The notes beneath the pieces are model-generated. The model searched no databases, had not been told where the DNA came from, and worked only from the letters and a program-made list of their open reading frames with translations. Shown here in pieces: positions 38,371-49,855 of a stretch of 64,000 bases of DNA (positions are counted from its first letter, which is position 1; each line of letters starts with the position of its first letter). Source of the DNA: Uloborus plumipes (lineage: Eukaryota; Arthropoda; Arachnida; Araneae; Uloboridae); assembly GCA_038373865.1 (NCBI GenBank), contig JAXGGA010005207.1, positions 16,276-80,275 of the forward strand. The letters run 5' to 3'. Both the position numbers and the translations under genes were made by a program.

Positions 38371-38930
38371 CTTGCATAGCTCAGAATGAAAACTCTTTTA
38401 TGAAAGTATTAATTGTGACATTTATTTAAATTTCTATTAACAATACTTTAAAAAAATGTATTTTTGATTACCCTTTTTTGATGGCACTGTTTTTTGGCAA
38501 CTGTTCTTTGAAAACATAATTTTTATGCTATTATGCTGTCTAAGTAGATAAATAATTCATATAACATTTACTTTTCCTTGTATGATAGTTATACTGATAT
38601 AGTCTTTGTTCAATTATAGAATAGAAAAAAAAAGCTTTATAATTTTTTTTACTATGCAACATCAAAAAAACATACAACTAGACTATTGATGGCAATAAGT
38701 GTCTGTAGTAGTGGAAAAATTATGATAGTGTGTGATTTATGTATACAAATGAAAACAGTATATGTCATGATTTATTTAAAAATTTAAACTCTTATTTCAA
38801 AAAATTAACAATAGCTTAGACTTGTGTAAATAACACAATGTTCGCTTGTTATCTTTTTGTACTTTCATTGTTTTGTTATTGGAATGAAGTTTGGAATTAT
38901 TCAAAATAAATTGATAATATATTTATTTTT
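38371..38930 (+). other. Putative 3' UTR of the second gene
   Basis: AT-rich, no reading frame; AATAAA at 38905-38910 followed about 25 bases later by a T-rich run. Confidence 0.35.
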
Positions 38931-39530
38931 TTTTTTTTTTGCTACAAATTTTTTTTCATTTATTAGTTCTGAATAGAGGTTTGTTTTGTATGAAGAGTTT
39001 TTCATTTCTTGTGCTGAAAGATTAATTGATTCACTTTAATCTGTGGGTGCCCTAGTTGGTTCCTAGGGTTTTATTCAGACCTGCAAAGGGTTCAAGTCAA
39101 TGAAAGACAAAATTAAGGATTGACTACGACTCTATAAGACTAACTTCATTCAAGCAGATTATGACTAAAATTTTGCTTATGTACTTAAACAATTACAGAA
39201 GACTCACTCCACAATGTGATTCGACCTATATGAAACAGTTATCAGGAGAATTCTTCTTTCAAAGGTAGCATATCTTGGAGCTAATGCGAACCCCTTGGCT
39301 GCAAACAAACTTTTTTTATAAGCAGAGCAATGGGCATTAGTATGAGTTTCATTATTGGGTACCAAAGATTAGCTTCATGAATGACCTTTCATCCCTTTAG
39401 CATCACTGAAGGCATAAGTTCTCACACTGTACTAGTCTAAACTTCCCTTTGTTAGTGTGAAGGAATAGCCATTCAGTATTTTCTATTCATTTTTTTTCCA
39501 CATTCTGAATGTGAAAGTTGATCAAATATA
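38931..39530. other. Sequence between the putative second gene and the Tigger gene
   Basis: No terminal inverted repeat of the transposon could be found here, so the left edge of the Tigger element is undefined. Confidence 0.5.
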
Positions 39531-41264
39531 ATGGCACCTAAGCGCCCTACTTCATTTAAAGCCATTGAAAATGGGAAGAGAAAGAGAAAGTTCCTCACAA
39601 TTAAAGAAAAGGTAAGGATCCTTGATATGCTTGAAGAACTGAAAAGTGCATCCAAGGTAGCTCGACACTTAGGAATGAGTGAATCTTCCATACGTACAAT
39701 TAAAAATCAAGAAAAGGATATCCGTAAAAGTGCAGAACTTAGTATTAATGGGGAAGCTCGCAGAGTAATGTCTAAGAAAAATGCAAACATCATGAAAATG
39801 GAAGCTGCTCTTATGTTGTGGATCAAAGAAATCAGGAAGTGGGGTGTCACCATAGATGGACCCTTAATAAAAGAAAAGGCAAAGGAACTGTATTTAGAAA
39901 TTGCAGGTGAATCCACAACTGCTTCACCTGAAGTAGAAAACATCAATGACCCTCCGCCAGGACCCTCAGGTGTTCAGCCATTTCATGCAAGTGCTGGTTG
40001 GTTCCATAATTTTGCTAAGAGGAGCAACTTGAAAAGTTTGATCCTTCATGGGGAAAGTGCTATAGCCGATTTTGATGCAGCAAATGATTATGTTAACTCT
40101 GAGTTCCCTGACATTCTTGCTGAAGGATGTTATCAGCCTGAGCAGGTTTTTAATATGGGCTACACGGGGTTGTTTTGGAAGCGAATGCCATCTCGTACAT
40201 ATCTATTCAAAGATGAAGAAAAAGCCTCTGGGTTTAAAGTCAAAGATCGTGTAACTTTAGTTGTGTGTTGCAATGCAGCAGGGTTTTTGCTAAAACCTTC
40301 TTTAATTTATAAGTCAAAAAATCCAAAGGCTTTGAAAAATAAAAACAAATCCACCCTGCCAGTTCATTGGTTGCACCACCCAAAGGCTTGGATCTCGAAG
40401 GCCCTCGTGAATGAGTGGTTCGTCGAATCATTCATTCCCCAGGTTAAAGATTATCTGAAGGACAAGGGACTGCCCTTCAAGGTTCTTTTGATAACGGACA
40501 ATGCTGGAGGACATGCAACAAACCTCTTTAAGGAAGATGTAGAATTGTGTTTTTTGCCGCCAAATACGAAGTCTTTAATCCAACCGATGGATCAGGGCAT
40601 CATTCAGGCATTTAGAGCCATTTATACCAGGGAGTGTCTCCAAAACCTTGTGCAGGCAATGGACAGTGTGGAAAACTTCAATCTGAAAGAGTACTGGAAG
40701 CAGTACACAATTGCCTCTGCACTGCATAACATAGGGTCTTCTTTAAAAACCATTAAAGCACAGACCATCAATGCAAGCTGGAAGGAACTTTGGCGGGATG
40801 TCGTGCACAACTACGAGAGCTTTGCTCCTGAAGAAATCTAGTACGAAGCAGTTCAAAAAGCAGTGCAGCTGGCTAAAGAACTGGGTGGAGAAGGCTTCTG
40901 CGACATGAAGGAAGAAGATATCAACAAGCTCATCGACTCCCATGATCAAACTTTGTCGGATACTGATCTTTCAGAATTAGTTAAGTCTGCAATTGACGAG
41001 GAAGATGAAGATGAAGTCGAAAATGAACAGCAATCATCTACTATGAGTTTTGAAGTCCTTAACAAAATGAGCATGCTTGCGAGAGAAATGCTGAAGCTGG
41101 CTGAGACGCATGATGAAAATATGATACGTTCCATTACTTTTGCTAAACATCTTGCGTTCACAATGGCACCCTACACCACTTTGCTTCAGAAAAAATCGAA
41201 AGCAATCAATAATAACATCCTTTCTGATAAAGATGTCTGGCTCAAAAACAGGCCTGTCATTTGA
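39531..41264 (+). pseudogene. Tigger/TIGD-type pogo transposase with premature stop
   Basis: An ATG start opens 436 codons to TAG at 40839-40841. The same frame then continues (YEAVQKAVQLAKELGG) to 41264, so one amber codon splits what was a ~577-residue protein. Domains in order: an N-terminal pipsqueak/CENP-B-type helix-turn-helix (residues ~20-70, EKVRILDMLEELKSASKVAR), a second CENP-B-type domain (~85-170), and a DDE domain (~200-400). The DDE domain has LLITDNAGGH (D323) and LIQPMDQG (D354). The first catalytic Asp, normally in DETGLFWKRMP, is replaced: here the sequence is NMGYTGLFWKRMP (residues 208-220). The last four residues before the TGA come from an inserted MITE. It is therefore doubly or triply disabled as a transposase. 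Family assignment is sure; loss of function is inferred. Confidence 0.9.
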
Positions 41265-41419
41265 AAGTTTCCCGGGGGGAGGGGGTTCAAAAGGTAACGC
41301 AATGCTAATTTCATTGGAAAATAACAAAAACCACTCCCACTTTATGTAAAAACATTGATTTCGCAAGGACAGAGAGGAGCAATTGCTTCCCTCTGACCCC
41401 CCCCTAAATGACGGGCCTG
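41249..41419. mobile_element. MITE with CAGGCCYGTCATTT ends, inside the Tigger gene
   Basis: The left end CAGGCCTGTCATTT and right end AAATGACGGGCCTG are a 14-bp inverted repeat with one mismatch. The inner edges are G-rich (cccggggggaggggg) and C-rich (ctgaccccccccta) and could pair. It cuts the 3' end of the transposase frame. No target duplication is obvious. Confidence 0.65.
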
Positions 41420-41723
41420 CCCACTGAAGATGATTTATACACAAAAAGCACAAGTTAAACTCATCACACTTTCTTCTTCTGACGAGTTGCCTGATGTGTT
41501 TGTACTGTCAGTGGAACACTGATAACGAGCTGCACAAACCACTCATCATTATCCTTATTTTTTAAGCCATGAATATTATTACTCAATGACTGTACATGTT
41601 TGAAATTAAAAAAGAGCTTTGCTCTTCAGGGCTCTTTTGCTGCTCGCTGATTGGTCGGTGTTTTCCTGCTCCTATCGTGAGTTCATGCACACTGGCCCAT
41701 TCGGTATAAATACTGGGGTCCAC

Positions 41724-42004
41724 GCAACGGCGGATCCAGAAATTTTTCAAGGGAGGGGCGATTCATTTTTCTCACAAACTTTTTGCTATGCATACTGGTC
41801 TACAAATATTAATCACAAAAGATAAAGGATTCGGACTTCAATTCTGAAACATTTCCGGGGGAGTGCCTCAAACCTTCTTCCTCGAAATCCTTTAAAACTC
41901 GAATGAAAATGAATTTTTAGAAACTCAACATCGAAAAATTACTGGTTAACAGTCCCCCAAGGGAGGGGCGATCGCCTCCATCGCCCTCCTTTGTATCCGC
42001 CCCT
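41724..42004. mobile_element. Non-autonomous hAT-like MITE, 281 bp
   Basis: Flanked by a perfect 8-bp duplication, gggtccac (41716-41723 and 42005-42012). Ends pair as GGCGGATCCAGAAA with GGCGGATACAAAGG. Paired 'gggaggggcgat' words occur near both ends. Confidence 0.75.
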
Positions 42005-42012
42005 GGGTCCAC

Positions 42013-42736
42013 CTGCTTCGCGCTCAGTTCTCTTACAGCTTTCATGTTGTTTGCTGAGCTTCTTGCACTGAGGAAGGGGATCCATTGTAGCCTTGAAACA
42101 GTTATTTGCTGTACTTTCTACTTTATTTGTGCTTTATTTACGTTGATTTTTAACTTCAAATATAGTTCAGCACGTAGCTTATTTGATCATTTTTCATTTG
42201 ACTGTACATGCTGTTTTAATGCTATATTTTACATTTATTACCCCATACTGTCAATGATTTAAATCGCTTATTTAAATCTTTTTTTAACATTAAACCCAAG
42301 AATTATTCTTGAAAATTCTAAATTTCAGTCGTTCTGCTTTTTCTAGTCAGTAAAACCTTTGTTCCTTATTTTAATTTTGTCTCAGTGGTGTATCCTCGCT
42401 TCCCTTCAAATTCTTTCTCCTTATTCAACCTTAAAATAGACATTATAGTAAATAACATGTGGCCAGTAGACACTTTTAAATTATTTTCCCACCTTGTTTT
42501 TTATCTCTTTGTCTCTGTATTCAGAACTTTTTTTTTAATGAAAGCAATGAAGCAATCTTAAAACACTACAGTAAAAGTTTGTCATGAAAGTATAGCTATA
42601 AGTTTCTTTGCTATATTATGTAAAAAAAAATATATATATATATAGATATATATATATATATTTAAAAAATATTTCAAAAGAAAAAGTTAAAGTTTGTAAC
42701 TTTTTTAAAATTAATTATGCATATATAAACAAAGTA
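42013..42736. repeat. AT-rich spacer with an AT microsatellite
   Basis: A (TA)n tract interrupted by one G runs from about 42629 to 42661. No gene is seen. Confidence 0.6.
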
Positions 42737-42990
42737 CAGTCGAACTTTAATAATTCGAACGTCTTTTATTCGAATTCGTGAGTAATTCGAAGTTTTTCGT
42801 CGGTCCCTTGAAACTTGCATTCAATTAATACTAAAAACTTCTTGGTTATTTCGAAGTCCAACTTCTTTAATTCGAAGTTTTTTTTTCTTTCAAAACCTAT
42901 AAAATCTAGTTTCAATACAGTCATTTGAAAGTAGGCAGAGTTATTTTTAGCAACCCTGGTAAATTCTGTAAGAGAAGGGGGTGGGAGAAT

Positions 42991-43565
42991 AGTCTTATCT
43001 GTAAAATACAGTTCGAATACGAAAGCATGGATGACGGGGAATCTGAAGAATGGCTGCTAGATCTTAATCGAACATACAAAAGAAAAAACAGAAAGATCAT
43101 ACTGTTTATTGATAACTGCAAGGCTCACAAATCAATACCGGCTATGGAGAATGTCACAGTTAAGTTTTTTCCACCAAACATGACTTCAGTGGTGCAACCA
43201 ATGGATCAAGGCACCAAAAAAAAATTGAAGCAATTCTACAGAAGCCTCTAGTCGTTCAACACCTCCTTAATGAAACTTCACAAAAGGTTCCCATTACCCT
43301 ACTCGATGCATCAAGAATGTGCTTAAATGCATGGTCTTCAGTGAGCCAAAAAACAATTGCAAACTGTTTCCGGAAGGCAGGGTTCATCAAAAGCAGCTCT
43401 GCCCCTAGCAAGCTCTTTGATGAAGAAAATTTACCTCCCCCAATTGCTTGGATATACAGAATACCTTTTGAGGATCACGTCAACATATATGACAACATAG
43501 ACATTTGTGGAGAGCTAACTGATGCAGATATAATATCTGAAGTTCTTAATAGAGTAACTCAATAG
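42991..43565 (+). pseudogene. Partial Tigger transposase with frameshift
   Basis: One frame gives WLLDLNRTYKRKNRKIILF, then IDNCKAHKS (second catalytic Asp) and VVQPMDQG (third catalytic Asp), stopping at 43249-43251. A shifted frame from about 43248 continues with LNETSQKVPITLLDASRM, then KTIANCFRKAGF and an acidic end, stopping at 43565. The two frames join within a few bases, so a single frameshift near an A-run (43215-43224) or just after it separates them. The DNA-binding domains and the first catalytic Asp are absent, so the element carries a large internal deletion as well. Confidence 0.85.
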
Positions 43566-43606
43566 AAGACGATTAAGTTATTGAAGATGAAGTAGAAGAT
43601 CTTAGA

Positions 43607-43800
43607 AGGGCCCGATTAAGATATCATGGGGCCCTAGGCCAAATACTTTTTTGAGGCCCCCTGTACTGAGACTTTACAATTTTAGGCATACGATAAAACA
43701 AAGTTAGGCATTGACTACAGCAATTTTAGTCATTTGGGGGCCCCTAAATTGTGGGGGCCCTAGGCCATGGCCTAGTTGGCCTATTCAGTAATCAGGCCCT
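43607..43800. mobile_element. MITE nested in the Tigger element
   Basis: The ends AGGGCCCGATTA and, reversed, AGGGCCTGATTA are inverted repeats. 'gatctta' occurs on both sides (about 43598-43604 and 43802-43808), consistent with an 8-bp hAT-type duplication with small end errors. The body is unusually GC-rich with 'gggccctaggcc' blocks. Confidence 0.65.
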
Positions 43801-44153
43801 GGATCTTAGGCCAATTCCCACTGCAAGTGAGGCAGTCTTTCATCTAGTGGAGAATACCGTCGTTACGTAGAGGGACAACCTAACGTGAGTGAAGATGTAT
43901 TTCGAGGTGAAAATAGCCTTGAAAACTTTTTTTTTTAAAATCAAGTAAGTTCTTTAAAGCAATCCGAAATCTCAAAATATTTTTAAAGGCTATAGTATTT
44001 AATGTAAAAACAATAAATCCCTTTTTTACGTAATTTGTCGTTATTGACCATTTCCAATCATAAAAATAAAACAAATTGGTTAATTAGAAGTTTTGGATAA
44101 TTCGAAGTTTTGAAGTGGCCCCTTGCACTTCGAATTATCCAAGTTCGACTGTA

Positions 44154-45010
44154 CATAATTTTACAAGGAAGAGGAAAACTGGGTAAATGTCTGATTTTTA
44201 GATATCAGCTTTGTACATGAAAAGTAGTTATACATTCTGCTTCAGTTTTCTTGAAAACAGGAAAAGGATTTTAGTTGAAAAAAAAATTTAATTCCAATTT
44301 TGTTATCCCTCATCAAACCCTTATCCAATTTTATTCTCATGTAATGCTAGCCAATTTGTTCATTTTCCTATATTTTTTTTGTGTTTATAGTGTACTACTA
44401 TACCATTTATATTGCATTTGATTAAATCATACACGTTTGTTTAAAATTGATTTTACATCTTTTTTTTGCGGGGGTGGGCAAAGTTAGTAATTTTCAGGGG
44501 CTGAACCCCAGGTGGTCTGGATTTTAGGAACCTCTGGTTTATACAATTTCAATGTTTTCATATTTTTTCAGTTTTTTAGTGACATTTCATTTTTAATTTT
44601 AAAATATTCTACAATAATTTTCTCTAGCAAAAACTAATATTTTATATTTTACACTAAATTTTGAATATTTGCTGCATTAAATTAATGTTTAAAAGAAAAT
44701 ATGATTTATAGTGATGAATAATGCAAAAGTATTATTAAAAATAATGTTATTATGCCAAATTGTTTCTTCGTTTGTGTTTGCATTAAACTTACTTTTAATG
44801 CAACTCAAAGTGTTGTATCTATATTTTGTATGCATATTTTTGTACATAAAATTTTGTGCAATAAAGAATTGTTACATATGACTTTGTAAACTGTATTTTC
44901 ATTAAAAAATGACCAGGCTTAAGCACCTCCCCCCGTTCCCCCTCATACACACACACACACACACACACTTCTTTTATTTTGCAATATAAAGTTATTGGAA
45001 AAAGGAAGCT
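44154..45010. repeat. AT-rich spacer with a CA microsatellite
   Basis: A (CA)n tract lies at about 44945-44968. No gene or repeat boundary was recognised otherwise. Confidence 0.6.
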
Positions 45011-45960
45011 CTAGCGTCAGATCTTTCGGAGATGGATCAATTTTTCGGTCGTAATAAAGACAGGGAAAGGGTTTGAGGAAGTCAGTGAGTAAGGGCTTTC
45101 ATCAAAAACATTCTGAAGCTGAAAATTACAATATTAGATTATCTTTGGTATAGAGTAAAGCTAGGGAAAGGTAGGTGGTTCGCAAGCTCTCCACCAGAAA
45201 TGTCTTTAATTAATATCCTAAAACCCATTTAGGCTATCTTTAATAAGGTTAATCAAAAGATTAGGAGGAGTGTTACCGTGAAATTTTGTGAAATTAAAGC
45301 TTCAAAAACGAAATTTACACTAATTTGTTGAAAAGGGATGAAAGGCTATCTCTCTTTTCGAAGTTTATGGTCTAAAAATGCATTTTTAGGCTACGTTTGG
45401 TTTTGTTAGGGGACAAGGAGGTTTGAGGACTCTCCTGGAAGTTTTTTAGCGTTAAATATCAAACTGATATTTAAAATTATCTTAAGTGACGTTAGGATGA
45501 GAAACTTCGGAGCTCTCTTTTCCAAAAAACACATTCGGAGTTTAAGAAGACATTGGACAGGGTGACAGAAGGAGAGAGATCTCTACCAAAAATTGTTTTA
45601 ACTAAAAATTTCTAAAATACTATTTCAGGCTATTGACCAAATCATTAGAGAAGAGGCAGGTAAAGAGCACACCTCCGGAATTTTTCGTAAATTAAAATCG
45701 TAAAAATACAATTTTTAGTTTGATGAGTGGGGATTGGGTGCTCTCACCTGGAAATTTTTTGTACCTAAAGGTATAAAAGTGGAATTTTCGGATATCTTTG
45801 ATCACGTCAAGATGGTCATGATCTCCTTTTTATTCTGTGCTTGGTGGCTATACTTGGAAGTTTTACCCTCTGAAGAATCCACTCGAGGCATAGACCCCAA
45901 ATTTCCACATAAACCCGGCACTGAAGAGGCTTTCATTTTGCTACTGGTGAAGAGTTAAAA
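45010..45960. repeat. Old degenerate tandem repeat, unit roughly 130-150 bp
   Basis: Several diverged segments share the order 'ctct-cc-gaaatttt', then A-rich 'ttaaa...aaaa', then 'atttttaggctat' (for example near 45200-45240, 45330-45400, 45430-45480, 45570-45640, 45680-45760). Units are too diverged to place exactly by eye. The 74-codon frame at 45734 is not a convincing gene. Confidence 0.45.
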
Positions 45961-46420
45961 GTTGCAATCCCTTCAGTTGTCTTGGCTGCGATCCTCTTAG
46001 TTTTTTTGTATAATTTTTTCTTTTATAGAACTAAACACTCGAAGATTATTCGTCAACAAATTCCCCTAAATTAAGTTTTATGTAACTTTTTCTCTTGATT
46101 TTGGGAGGGGCCCGGGTCTCCTGAGCCCACCCCTTATATATGCGCTTGTAGCCATATGCCATCGTGTTATGAATATTTTTATCTACATTTTTATGTATAA
46201 CTTAATTAGAAAATTCGATGAGGGTAGGTCAATCTAGGTCAATCTAAGTCGGATCTCAGCCTATTCCTTGTATCTCCGAAACATATAGTCAAGTAAACGA
46301 AGGTCAAAATTAAGGTGAAAAAAACAAAAAAACATGCAGTTTTGAAAATTGGCACACAGGTACAGGAAGGTCTCCTGATGAACATACTAAAAGTCCCCGG
46401 TGGTGAGGGGGGAGCTCACA

Positions 46421-46429
46421 GCGCCACCT
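46421..46429 (-). promoter_or_regulatory. CTCF-like core motif, left arm
   Basis: GCGCCACCT, the reverse complement of the insect CTCF core AGGTGGCGC, in the context cagcgccacctggtg. Binding is inferred only. Confidence 0.35.
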
Positions 46430-47340
46430 GGTGTTTTATGGGTGTTTTTTAAGTTTTCGTCTTATATCTCAAAAACTATTTACCTGCGAGAAAAAATGTC
46501 AGCTAATGAATTAAAGAGCATAAAATTATCTTTACAAAGCTTTTTTAGTTTTTATTGTAGCTATAATAGATGCCGAGATATAAAATTTCAAAGTTTGCGA
46601 ATTTTTTAAAAACTGACCGTTTTTCTATTCTTTTCTGTTTTTGGAGCCTCCTCAAGGATTTATTTCATATGATTCTTTTTTTCTTTTCGGTGTTAAGTAG
46701 TGCCGGTCATCAAAGTGATTTAATTTCTTGAAATTGGAAGGCAGGTGGTTGAATAAAAGGGCAAGAAATGAAAGAGGACAAAAATATGAGCAGATTTTTC
46801 TTTTTTTCTCCCCCATCAGAGTCCAGCAAACGAAGGCTCAAAATGAGAGGGGGGCATATAGTTTTGAAAATTGGCCCCCACGTACGTTCAAAAAAGGTTC
46901 CTAATGAACATACAAAGAGTCCCCGGTGGTAGAGCTTAGTGGTAGAGAGGGGAGGGGTGACCCGTGCTGCCATCTCGGAGTTAAGGGCTGTTTTCTTTTT
47001 TTTTTTTTTTCAGGTTTTATCTTATGTCTCAAAAGCTTTTATTTTAGAGTGAAATAGTCAGTTGTAAAATTAACGTTGAAAGTACTTTTTTAAACAGATA
47101 GATGTGGGGAAGACATTTTAAAGTTCGTGAATTAAAAAAAAAAAAAAAAACTGACAATTTCCTTCACTTTTTATAATTCTTTGACTTCTATAAGATTAAT
47201 TTGATGTGATTTTTTCTCAGTTTGGCAATAAATAGTGCGGATCGTTAGAGTTATTTAATTTTCTGACAATAGAAAGCAGGAGGAAAAGAGCTCTCCTCTG
47301 CACCTACGAAGCAGCGAAAAAAGAGAAATAATTGAAGGTG

Positions 47341-47930
47341 CTGTTTTTTACTTTTATTCTTTTTCTTTTCGCTAATTAGTATGCAGATTTTCTTCACTGC
47401 TTGATTTGACTTCTGTCATTTAATTCATGTCAACATATTAACTGCTGCATATAACTCGGTAATAACGTCATTCAAGGGAACAGAATATTAAAGAGTCAGT
47501 ATTCGAGTGACTTAACAGGCAAGATACAAACAATAATAAAAGGAAATGGTAGACTTCATTTGTGAACTTTTCATTCGTTGTACGCTGCGCTGAACACTTT
47601 CCATTTCACTAAATCCTTCTCTTAATTTACATTTACGCTACCAAAATTACTGTAAAATTTTAACTGCGGACTTAAGGAAGGGAAAGTATTATTAAGCTTC
47701 TCTCTGCCTTTCCCAGCATTTCTTTATGGTGAAATATGTGATTCCTGCCGCCTTCAAATTTTTTACTCGTGAGAGTGACCATCCCCGAAGGACGGATATC
47801 CCTATTAGTTGTAAATCCCTGGGTCCCTAAGCGACTCTAAGAGTTTTGGGAATTGCAAAGACTAAACAATAACGGTGTTAGTTGTCGTAAAACGACTTTT
47901 GAAAAAACTAAATCCCCCTTCCTTTAAATA
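47341..47930. other. Spacer between the foldback arms
   Basis: No reading frame of note and no recognised domain. If the element once had its own gene, it has been lost from here. Confidence 0.5.
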
Positions 47931-49185
47931 ATCATATTTACTTCTTAAAAACCAGATATTTTCCTTGATCACCGTTTTCAATCTTCTTTCATTTACCAAA
48001 TGTTTTAAGCTGTGAAAGCACCTATTTATGCTGCAAAGGTAATTGTATGCTCTTTAATTTAAAGCTTGACTATTTTAGTCTCAAGTCAATAGCTTTTGAG
48101 AAATAAGATGCAAATTGAAAAAACAGTTCCTAATTCCAATATTGCGATGGAGCTTACCCCCCCCCCCTTCCAATCCACCAAGGACGAAAAGTACATTTAT
48201 TAGCAGTATCTTTTGTATGTGCGTACCACCTTTAAAAAACAAATATTTTTTCTTTCTTATTTTGGGTCTTCGTTTGCTGGACTATGGTGGTAGAAAATAA
48301 AAAAAAATGAAAAGAACCTCGCCACACAAATATTTTTTCTTCATTTATCGTCCCCTTCCTCCCCACCAGCCTTCTGCTTTCAACACATCAAAGCAATATT
48401 ATCACCAGCACTACTGCACACCAAAAACAAGAAGAAGGACTCATATAAAATCAATCCCTGAGGTATCAAAAATATGGAAAAGTGGAATATGGTCAGTTTC
48501 ATTCACGAACTTTAAAATGTATTTTCCGCACTTAGCATTGTTTAAATACGCACTTTCAAAGGTGCTTTTCCGCAACATCTGACTACTTCCCTCACAGATA
48601 AAAGCTTTAGAGGTATAAGCTGAAACCTAAAACAAAAAACAAAGAAAAAAAAAAACAGCTCTTAACTCCGAGATGGCAGCGCGGGTCACCCCCTCCCCTC
48701 TCTACCACCAGGGACTTTTTGTATGTTCATTAGGAACCCCTTTTGAACGTACGCGGGGCCTAATTTTTAAAACTATACGCCCCCCTCTCATTTTGAGCCT
48801 CCGTTCGTTGGACTCTGATGGGGAGAAAAAAAAGGAAAAACCTGCACATATTTTTGTCCTCCTTCATTTCTCGCCCTTTTCTTCAACCACCTGCCTTCCA
48901 ATTTAATGACCGGCACTACTTAATACCAAAAAGAAAAAATAATCATATTAAGTAAATCATTGGGGAGGCTACAAAAACAGAAAAGAATATAAAAACGGTC
49001 AGTTTTTCAAAAATTCGTAAACTTTGAAATTTTATATCTCGGCACCTATTATAGCTACAATAAAAACTAAAAACGCTTTGTAAAGATAATTTTATGCTCT
49101 TTAATTCATTAATTGACATTTTTTCTCGCAAGTAAATAGTTTTTGAGATATAAGACGAAAACTGAAAAAACACCCATAAAACACC

Positions 49186-49194
49186 AGGTGGCGC
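49186..49194 (+). promoter_or_regulatory. CTCF-like core motif, right arm
   Basis: AGGTGGCGC within ccaggtggcgctg, the mirror of the left-arm site and facing outward from the element. Binding is inferred only. Confidence 0.35.
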
Positions 49195-49231
49195 TGCGAG
49201 CTCTCCCCTCACCACCGGGGACTTTTAGTAT

Positions 49232-49838
49232 TGTAACGAGTCCGTTGCACCTTCAACTTTCTTCAAATGAGCATTCCAATCTTGAGGAAGTAACTATAAA
49301 TTTATTTACAAGTATTTAGACTATTTACAATAAGAGCAGAAAACAATTGCTAAACATCAGCAATTAGGCAACAAACAGTACACTGTACTCTCAACAGTAA
49401 CTCAGCACCACGTATCTAACGTGAACAGTAATTAAGCAATTACAAAAGCAAAACAACCATCCGCCCAAGCGAACGAAAACGAGCATCTCAGAAAACCCAT
49501 CTGAGAAAAACTAACTGACTTGTGTTCAAGGCCAGCTATTTATACACGGAAAGAAATGTCCACAATATTCGAGAAAAACCTGGAATATTTTGTTTCATTT
49601 CTAACATTACGTAATCCATTCACAAATTCTAGCGATAAGAAAAAAAACCACGCGAAAATGTCTTCACGCTTATTAAAGTTAGGGCAAGTGTAAAAACTAC
49701 AAAGTGTTACAGGGCCGGTATACTAGTGATAAAGGTGATATCTTCAGATACTTTTGCAACATGACGTCAGATAAAACCAAAACTAATGAAAATGATGCAA
49801 GACAGGAAAAACAACAACTATTTACAAGATTTGTAACA
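49232..49838 (-). repeat. 3' LTR of the Gypsy element
   Basis: 607 bp, on the - strand starting TGTTACAAATC and ending CTCGTTACA, with TG...CA termini. It is preceded on the - strand by the polypurine tract. It lacks the extra 'actctcaacagttacactgt'-like stretch present in the 5' LTR. Confidence 0.95.
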
Positions 49839-49855
49839 TTGCCCCCTTCCCAAGG
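49839..49855 (-). other. Polypurine tract
   Basis: On the - strand CCTTGGGAAGGGGGCAA abuts the 3' LTR, the expected position of the plus-strand primer for reverse transcription. Confidence 0.85.

Larger units (their letters stand above)
42737..44151. mobile_element. Tigger/pogo element, 1.4 kb, deleted
   Basis: The ends CAGTCGAACTTTAATAATTC and, reversed, CAGTCGAACTTGGATAATTC are terminal inverted repeats flanked by TA (42735-42736 and 44152-44153), as expected for pogo-group elements. Additional subterminal copies of 'taattcgaagtttt' occur on both sides. Inside are a damaged transposase gene and a nested MITE. Confidence 0.9.
46200..49231. mobile_element. Foldback-type element with arms of ~530-bp subrepeats
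   Basis: Long inverted repeat: the left arm (about 46200-47340) pairs with the right arm (about 47930-49231) around a spacer of about 0.6 kb. Within the left arm, 'agtccccggtgg' recurs at 46392 and 46919. In the right arm, the counterpart of 'caaacgaag' recurs about 530 bp apart (about 48270 and 48800). Both arms are therefore themselves tandem repeats, as in classical foldback transposons. The outer right edge stops at the Gypsy LTR. No transposase is recognised. Short similar frames occur in both arms but look like by-products of the repeat. Confidence 0.75.

Noticed and set aside
46400..46609. Similar 69-90-codon frames in both foldback arms (also 48943-49215, 46710-46973, 48673-48906)
   Set aside because: They mirror the nucleotide identity of the inverted arms, have different ends and no domains, and would need a conserved coding signal that I cannot see.
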